Shown here piece by piece: positions 5,787-9,153 of a stretch of 9,153 bases of DNA. How positions within the stretch are numbered: the stretch's first letter is position 1; each line of letters opens with the position of its first letter. Below the pieces are notes generated by a model. That model did no database searches. It had not been told where the DNA came from and worked only from the letters and a program-made list of their open reading frames with translations. The DNA is from Candidatus Didemnitutus sp. Its GTDB lineage: Bacteria > Verrucomicrobiota > Verrucomicrobiia > Opitutales > Opitutaceae. The stretch spans positions 1 to 9,153 of the forward strand of contig JAUXOH010000422.1 in NCBI GenBank assembly GCA_030682505.1, given 5' to 3'. The position numbers were made by a program, and so were the translations under genes.

Positions 5787-5857
5787 CGACAATTAGACCC
5801 CGACACGACGACAACTAAAAACCGTCATCGGGTTGTCGCTGGCGACAATTAAAAACC
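5787..5857 (+). repeat. IS21 left-end repeats (three copies)
   Basis: Three repeats of the pattern CGACAAYTARA lie at 5787, 5809 and 5843. The second and third read CGACAACTAAAAACC and CGACAATTAAAAACC. TTGTCG (5833-5838) and CGACAA (5843-5848) also form a small inverted repeat. In IS21 elements such internal repeats are transposase binding sites. Confidence 0.8.
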
Positions 5858-5931
5858 AGCAGTCTCGGTGGCGGTAATAGAGTGTTCGTTGGTCTGCGGG
5901 AGCGGTAACGCTCGGGCCCCTTCGCAGGCCC

Positions 5932-7410
5932 ATGATTACCGAGCAACAATACCGCAGATTAATGACCACCTATCAACGAACCGGCGTCGTCAGCGACTCC
6001 GCGCTCAAAGCCGGCATACATCGGGAGACCGCCGCCCGTTACCTCGAAGCGCAGGCCGGGCCCCAACAGTTGAAGACCCCTCACCATTGGCGCACGCGGG
6101 AGGATCCGCTGGAAGCCCTCTGGCTCCAGGCCAAACCATGGCTGGAAGCCAGCCCGGAACTGGAGGCGAAGGCGCTGTTCGAGCACCTGCTGGGTGATGA
6201 TCCGGCGTTGGCCCCAGGCCAGGCCCTGCGCACCTTCCAGCGCCGCGTCCGCCAGTGGCGCGCCCAGCACGGGCCGCCCCGCGAGGTGCATTTTCCCCAA
6301 GTGCGCGAGCCCGGGCTGGCCGTCCAGTTGGACTGGACCCATGCCGATGAACTTGGTGTCACCATTGCCGGCGCGGCCTTCGGCCATTGGCTCTGCCACG
6401 CGGTCCTGCCCTACAGCAATTGGCAGTGGGCGGTGCCGTGTCACTCCGAGTCGCTGCTTTCGCTGCGCATCGGCCTGCAGGCGATGCTCTGGGCGCTCGG
6501 CGGCGTGCCGGTCCAGTTGCAGACCGACCAAAGCTCCACGGCGACGCATACCTTGGATCGCATGTCCAAGAAGCGCGGCTTCAACACCGGGTATCTGGCG
6601 CTCTGCACCCATTACGACGTGGAACCGACGACCATCCATGTCGCCTGCCCGAACGAGAACGGGGACATCGAGTCGGCCAACGGCCATCTCAAGCGGCGGC
6701 TCAAAAACCATCTGATCCTGCGCGGGTCCCGGGACTTTGCCAGCGAAGCGACCTACGCCGAGTTCGTCGGCAAGGTCTGCACCGGCGCCAATCTGCTCCG
6801 GCAGGCCAAGGTCGCCGAGGAACGGCCGCGCTTGCGACCGCTGCCCGCGACGCGCTTCCCCGAGGCCGAGGAGATGACCGTGCGGGTGTCGAGCTACTCG
6901 ACGATCCGGGCCAAGGGCTGTGCCTACTCGGTTCCGTCCAACTACGTGGGCTATCTGGTGCAGGTGCGGATGACGGAGACCGAGTTGAGCGTGCATTACG
7001 CCCAGGCCGAGATCGCCCGCTATCCGCGCCTGCCCGGTCGCGAGGCCCGGATCGATTACCGGCACATTATCGCCTCGCTGGTGCGCAAGCCCGGGGCGTT
7101 CCAACGCTGTCTCTATCGGGAGCAGCTCTTCCCGGCCCTGGTGTTCCGTCAGGCCTACGACCGGCTGGTCTTGCTGGAACCCAAACGCGCTGATGCCCGC
7201 TACGTGCAGATCCTCGCTTTGGCCGCCGACACCGGCGAAGCGGTGGTGGCGGAGGCGCTCAGCGCCCTCCTGCGGGAAGCCCTCGACCCCACGGTCGAGC
7301 GGATCCGCGCCCGGCTGGGCACGGTCACGGAGCCCACGATCCTCGCCGCCTTTGCCCCGGAACTGGCCAGCTATGACCAGCTCGGTGGCATCCAGGAGGT
7401 GAGCGCATGA
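5932..7410 (+). CDS. istA: IS21 transposase IstA
   Basis: This 492-residue protein is the DDE-type integrase-like transposase of IS21 elements. It has an N-terminal helix-turn-helix at about residues 5-38 (TGVVSDSALKAGIHRETAARYL). The RNase H-fold catalytic core (rve type) starts at about residue 128. It shows QLDWTHADE with Asp134, QTDQSSTATHT with Asp199, and NENGDIESANGHLKRRL with Glu247, giving the D-D-E triad with 47 residues between the last two. The C-terminal part, from about 310, contains the strand-rich DNA-binding segment SSYSTIRAKGCAYSVPSNYVG. The length is in the normal IstA range. Its last codons overlap istB by 4 bases. The ATG lacks a strong ribosome binding site, which would keep transposase levels low. 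It works with IstB to join ends and insert DNA. Confidence 0.93.
   Translation: MITEQQYRRLMTTYQRTGVVSDSALKAGIHRETAARYLEAQAGPQQLKTPHHWRTREDPLEALWLQAKPWLEASPELEAKALFEHLLGDDPALAPGQALRTFQRRVRQWRAQHGPPREVHFPQVREPGLAVQLDWTHADELGVTIAGAAFGHWLCHAVLPYSNWQWAVPCHSESLLSLRIGLQAMLWALGGVPVQLQTDQSSTATHTLDRMSKKRGFNTGYLALCTHYDVEPTTIHVACPNENGDIESANGHLKRRLKNHLILRGSRDFASEATYAEFVGKVCTGANLLRQAKVAEERPRLRPLPATRFPEAEEMTVRVSSYSTIRAKGCAYSVPSNYVGYLVQVRMTETELSVHYAQAEIARYPRLPGREARIDYRHIIASLVRKPGAFQRCLYREQLFPALVFRQAYDRLVLLEPKRADARYVQILALAADTGEAVVAEALSALLREALDPTVERIRARLGTVTEPTILAAFAPELASYDQLGGIQEVSA
7394..7400 (+). promoter_or_regulatory. Strong ribosome binding site for istB
   Basis: AGGAGGT lies inside the end of istA, six bases before the istB ATG. 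It fixes the istB start and should give coupled or re-initiated translation at the ATGA overlap. Confidence 0.75.
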
Positions 7411-8156
7411 GTGCCAGCACCCTGCCCATCCTCCTGCGTTCGCTGGGACTCACCACGCTCGCCCGCGACTATCCCGAGGCCATCACCCGGGCCGAGGCCG
7501 ACAACTGGGGCTACCTGCGTTTCCTCCATCAACTCACCGAAGGTGAACTCAATGAGCGGCTGCGCCGCCGCATTGAACGCATGCTCAAGGAGTCGGCGCT
7601 GCCCCCGGGGCAAAACCTGGCCGTCATCGATCAGGCCAAACTACCCGACAAGGCCCGCCGCCAACTGCCCAGCCTGCTCGCCGGTGATTTTGTTCGTCGC
7701 GGCGACAACCTGCTCACGTTCGGCTTGCCGGGCCGCGGCAAGACCTTGTTCTGCGCCGCCCTCGGCCGCGAGTTGATCCAACGCCACCAACTCAAAGTCC
7801 TTTTCCTGCCGACCTTCAAGCTGGTCAACCTGCTGCTGATCGCCAAACGCGACCTGAAGCTGCCGGGCTTCCTCGCCAAGCTTCACCGCTTCGACGCGAT
7901 CATCTGCGATGACCTCGGCTACGTCAGTCAGGCGCAGGACGAGATGGAAGTGCTCTTCACCTTCTTCGCCGAGCGCTACGAGCGGCAGAGATCCGTCCTG
8001 ATCACCTCCAACCTCGTGTTCTCCGAGTGGGACAAAATCTTCAAGAACCCGATGACGGCCATGGCCGCGGTGGATCGCCTCGTCCACCGCAGCATCATCC
8101 TCGAGTTCGCCGGCGAGAGCCTGCGGGCCAAGGCCGCCAAGGATCGTCGCGCCTGA
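7407..8156 (+). CDS. istB: IS21 helper ATPase IstB
   Basis: This 249-residue DnaC-like AAA+ ATPase assembles on target DNA and directs IstA to the insertion site. Walker A is GLPGRGKT (106-113, usually GPxGxGKT, here Leu replaces the Pro/Ala/Val at the second position). Walker B is DAIICDD (163-169). A sensor-1 Asn lies in LITSNLVFSEW (198-208), and candidate Arg-finger residues are Arg224 and Arg228 in AAVDRLVHRS. The N-terminal segment (1-95) is the usual helical DNA/partner domain. It begins at the ATGA overlap with istA. The length is normal and nothing seems missing. Confidence 0.93.
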   Translation: MSASTLPILLRSLGLTTLARDYPEAITRAEADNWGYLRFLHQLTEGELNERLRRRIERMLKESALPPGQNLAVIDQAKLPDKARRQLPSLLAGDFVRRGDNLLTFGLPGRGKTLFCAALGRELIQRHQLKVLFLPTFKLVNLLLIAKRDLKLPGFLAKLHRFDAIICDDLGYVSQAQDEMEVLFTFFAERYERQRSVLITSNLVFSEWDKIFKNPMTAMAAVDRLVHRSIILEFAGESLRAKAAKDRRA

Positions 8157-8210
8157 CGGGCGGCGCGATCGATCCACGCCCTCGATCCTCTCATCCCGTC
8201 AGGTCAGGAG

Positions 8211-8237
8211 GGGGAGGGGTGCTGCGCACCCCTCCCC
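8211..8237 (+). terminator. GC-rich hairpin after istB
   Basis: GGGGAGGGGTGC and GCACCCCTCCCC pair as a perfect 12-bp stem with a TGC loop, 54 bases past the istB stop. A T-rich patch (CTTCTTTTT) follows about 20 bases later, too far for a canonical terminator. It would block read-through or serve as a structural element. Confidence 0.55.
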
Positions 8238-8270
8238 TCAGCCCCTCCCCAAATAATCTTCTTTTTCCCG

Positions 8271-8297
8271 AGGGGCGAGGGCTACGCCCTCTCCCCT
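8271..8297 (+). terminator. Second GC-rich hairpin after istB
   Basis: AGGGG, mismatch, GAGGGC, loop TAC, GCCCTC, mismatch, CCCCT gives 11 paired bases with one C/T mismatch. It shares the stem-with-3-base-loop design of the previous hairpin. It may insulate the IS from outside transcription. Confidence 0.5.
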
Positions 8298-8314
8298 TGA
8301 ACCCCTCTCCCTTC

Positions 8315-8333
8315 CCCGACACGTTGTGTCGGG
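8315..8333. repeat. Third hairpin next to the IS right end
   Basis: CCCGACAC-GTT-GTGTCGGG is a perfect 8-bp stem with a 3-base loop, immediately inside the inner right-end repeat. Its CGACA core echoes the terminal repeats, so it may also be a transposase site or a decayed third right-end repeat. Confidence 0.5.
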
Positions 8334-8337
8334 TTAC

Positions 8338-8368
8338 AGTTGTCGTCACTGCTGGGAATCAATTGTCG
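8338..8368 (-). repeat. IS21 right-end repeats (two copies)
   Basis: On the minus strand, CGACAATT (8368-8361) and CGACAACT (8345-8338) mirror the first two left-end repeats. Start-to-start spacing is 23 bp, against 22 bp on the left. Confidence 0.8.
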
Positions 8369-8457
8369 TTGACCGCGACCTGGGTATGCCGCCGGCCGAG
8401 TCTGCTTAGATCGTGATCTGCCGTCCGGCCAACCGGCTCACCCACCTGATCAAACCC

Positions 8458-8490
8458 AGGCTCCGGTTGCTGGATAGTAAATCGGAGCCT
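8458..8490 (-). terminator. Terminator-like inverted repeat after the small protein gene
   Basis: AGGCTCCG (8458-8465) and CGGAGCCT (8483-8490) are perfect 8-bp complements with a 17-base loop, extendable by two pairs across a one-base bulge. The repeat lies three bases past the stop of the minus-strand gene. Only a short T-run (GGTTT) follows, so terminator function is plausible rather than certain. Confidence 0.45.
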
Positions 8491-8493
8491 TGG

Positions 8494-8730
8494 TCACGAC
8501 GGATTGAACCACTCCTCTACCGCATCCCAGCTCTTACTTTTTGTTGTTTTGCCGTTACCAGACCGCCACTTCACGCCGCCAACGCTGACGGTGAGCGTGC
8601 CGTGCTTCTTGTCCTGCTGTTTCCACTTGTCCCATACCTCGAACTTGACGCCGGGTTTCCCGATGGAAACGGGTTCGTTAACTGTGGCAGAGACCCATTT
8701 CGTGGGCCGACCAGGTTGTCTACCTTTCAT
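8494..8730 (-). CDS. Small conserved-looking protein (78 aa)
   Basis: I do not recognise a named family. The start at 8730 is chosen because AAGGA lies about 7 bases upstream; a longer open frame to 8820 would overlap the upstream nuclease gene. The protein is basic. Its beginning, MKGRQPGRPTKW, resembles an AT-hook (basic residues around GRP). The middle (KFEVWDKWKQQDKKHGTLTVSVGGVKW) predicts strands, and the end is KSWDAVEEWFN. The many conserved-type Trp residues and a Gly-Thr-Leu-Thr-Val-Ser strand suggest a compact beta-rich domain. DNA binding is only an inference from the N-terminus. It follows the nuclease gene by 59 bases on the same strand, probably as one operon. Confidence 0.6.
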   Translation of the reverse strand: MKGRQPGRPTKWVSATVNEPVSIGKPGVKFEVWDKWKQQDKKHGTLTVSVGGVKWRSGNGKTTKSKSWDAVEEWFNPS

Positions 8731-8789
8731 CTGTATTTCCTTGGTTGGTTGTTTTTGGCCGAAATTTGCTCGGAGGTGATTACAACACC

Positions 8790-9152
8790 CTACCAGCTGT
8801 TTGCGCCATTGCATATCCAACAGTCAAATGCTGGTTCCGCCTGACCGTCTCGGTCGATGGATTGAATTTTTACCCATGCCTGGCGATAACGCCGAGCCAA
8901 GGCCGGCAGGAGTGAGCGATCCACAGATACTGGTGTGCGCCGAAACACAGGCTTCCTGATCTTGGTAAGGTCCGGCACGAGTCGATATTCATCAAATGCA
9001 CCAACGACGCATCGCGTGTTTTGCTGGCGCCGGATGTGCTCCGCGTAAAGGACGAGTTGAGCGGGATCGAGGTCGTTGAAGGTCTTGGAGGTTTTATGAT
9101 CAACGACGATTACGGAGTCTGTGTGCCGCAGGATTAAATCCGGGACCCCTAT
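8790..9152 (-). CDS. PD-(D/E)XK nuclease, RecB/Cas4-like, C-terminal part
   Basis: This gene is cut by the right window edge, so no start codon is visible and only the last 120 residues are present. GVPDLIL (2-8) with Asp5, then VIVVDHKTSK (14-23) with Asp18 and Lys20, form the D-x12-D-x-K core of the PD-(D/E)XK fold. QLVLYA (32-37) gives the Q-x3-Y motif typical of RecB-type nuclease domains. This fits the PDDEXK_1 group that includes RecB, AddB and Cas4. The C-terminus has CWIC (111-114), reminiscent of the last Cys pair of iron-sulfur nucleases, but the usual third Cys after it is missing. Such proteins process DNA ends in recombination, phage or defence systems; no neighbour here tells which. 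A GTG inside the frame would give only 62 residues without the catalytic core and is not a likely start. Confidence 0.72.
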   Translation of the reverse strand: MGVPDLILRHTDSVIVVDHKTSKTFNDLDPAQLVLYAEHIRRQQNTRCVVGAFDEYRLVPDLTKIRKPVFRRTPVSVDRSLLPALARRYRQAWVKIQSIDRDGQAEPAFDCWICNGANSW

Positions 9153-9153
9153 G

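Larger units (their letters stand above)
5787..8368 (+). mobile_element. IS21-family insertion sequence
   Basis: The element is about 2.58 kb and holds istA and istB in the order and overlap diagnostic of IS21. Both ends carry the multiple terminal repeats usual in this family. The outermost CGACAATT is inverted at both ends (5787-5794 and 8361-8368) and a second CGACAACT lies 22-23 bp inside (5809-5816 and 8338-8345). Exact tips are uncertain by a few bases because the flanks show no target duplication and no clear TG..CA ends. Both genes are open and the motifs intact, so it may be functional. Confidence 0.85.

Noticed and set aside
5512..5796. Open frame between the secreted protein gene and the IS
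   Set aside because: It runs through both arms of the large inverted repeat, has no ribosome binding site and no protein-like motif.
5959..7104. Long minus-strand open frame (381 codons) opposite istA
   Set aside because: Antisense shadow of the IstA gene, Gly/Arg/Leu-rich composition and no motif.
6387..7193. Plus-strand open frame of 268 codons overlapping istA in another frame
   Set aside because: Extremely Arg/Ala/Gly-rich and overlaps the catalytic core of IstA, so it is a GC-rich shadow.
7641..8177. Minus-strand open frame opposite istB
   Set aside because: Antisense to the Walker A/B-containing istB; composition typical of a shadow frame.
8821..9103. Minus-strand frame giving a 77-residue protein starting at 9103
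   Set aside because: It is a different frame from the PD-(D/E)XK nuclease, whose motifs are clear through the same bases; composition is Ser/Arg-rich shadow.

Overview
The window is GC-rich bacterial DNA that looks like an accessory region made of several separate gene blocks. Ribosome binding sites are mostly weak or absent (two clear exceptions are noted below). Several hypothetical proteins have the flavour of Verrucomicrobiota (Opitutales-like) proteins. That host guess rests on protein style only and is low to moderate confidence. No housekeeping gene, rRNA, tRNA or CRISPR array was seen.

Left block (about 140-1807, minus strand): a hipBA-type toxin-antitoxin operon. A HipA-family Ser/Thr kinase toxin lies directly downstream of a small helix-turn-helix antitoxin, HipB. 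The hipB promoter region carries three ACTAY-N6-RTAGT operator-like sites spaced exactly 27 bp apart, the third one degenerate. A perfect TTGACA -35 box lies between the first two.

Mobilisation block (1887 to about 3400): a MOBV (Mob/Pre) relaxase on the minus strand with the family's HN-R and H-D-E-H-H motifs, a coiled-coil tail and a small Cys cluster. Upstream of it are a short inverted repeat, a possible divergent 50-residue gene with its own ribosome binding site, and a hairpin-rich stretch that could hold the transfer origin. About 3517-3795 on the minus strand looks like the decayed 3' part of a single-stranded-DNA-binding protein gene.

Exported-protein pair (3881-5560, plus strand): a membrane-anchored helical protein of unknown function, then 12 bp later a secreted protein. 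The second has a strand-His-Gly and strand-Ala-Cys arrangement resembling clan CD (caspase/gingipain-fold) peptidases, and a Gly-rich linker. A 15-bp perfect inverted repeat follows it.

Insertion sequence (about 5787-8368, plus strand): a complete-looking IS21-family element with istA (DDE transposase) and istB (AAA+ helper ATPase) overlapping by ATGA. It has multiple terminal CGACAAYT repeats at both ends and three GC-rich hairpins between istB and the right end. No target duplication is visible.

Right block (8494-9152, minus strand): the C-terminal 120 residues of a RecB/Cas4-like PD-(D/E)XK nuclease, cut by the window edge. It is followed by a 78-residue conserved-looking small protein and a terminator-like inverted repeat. 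The mix of relaxase, toxin-antitoxin, IS element, ssb remnant and nuclease suggests an integrated, partly decayed mobilisable element or a genomic island.
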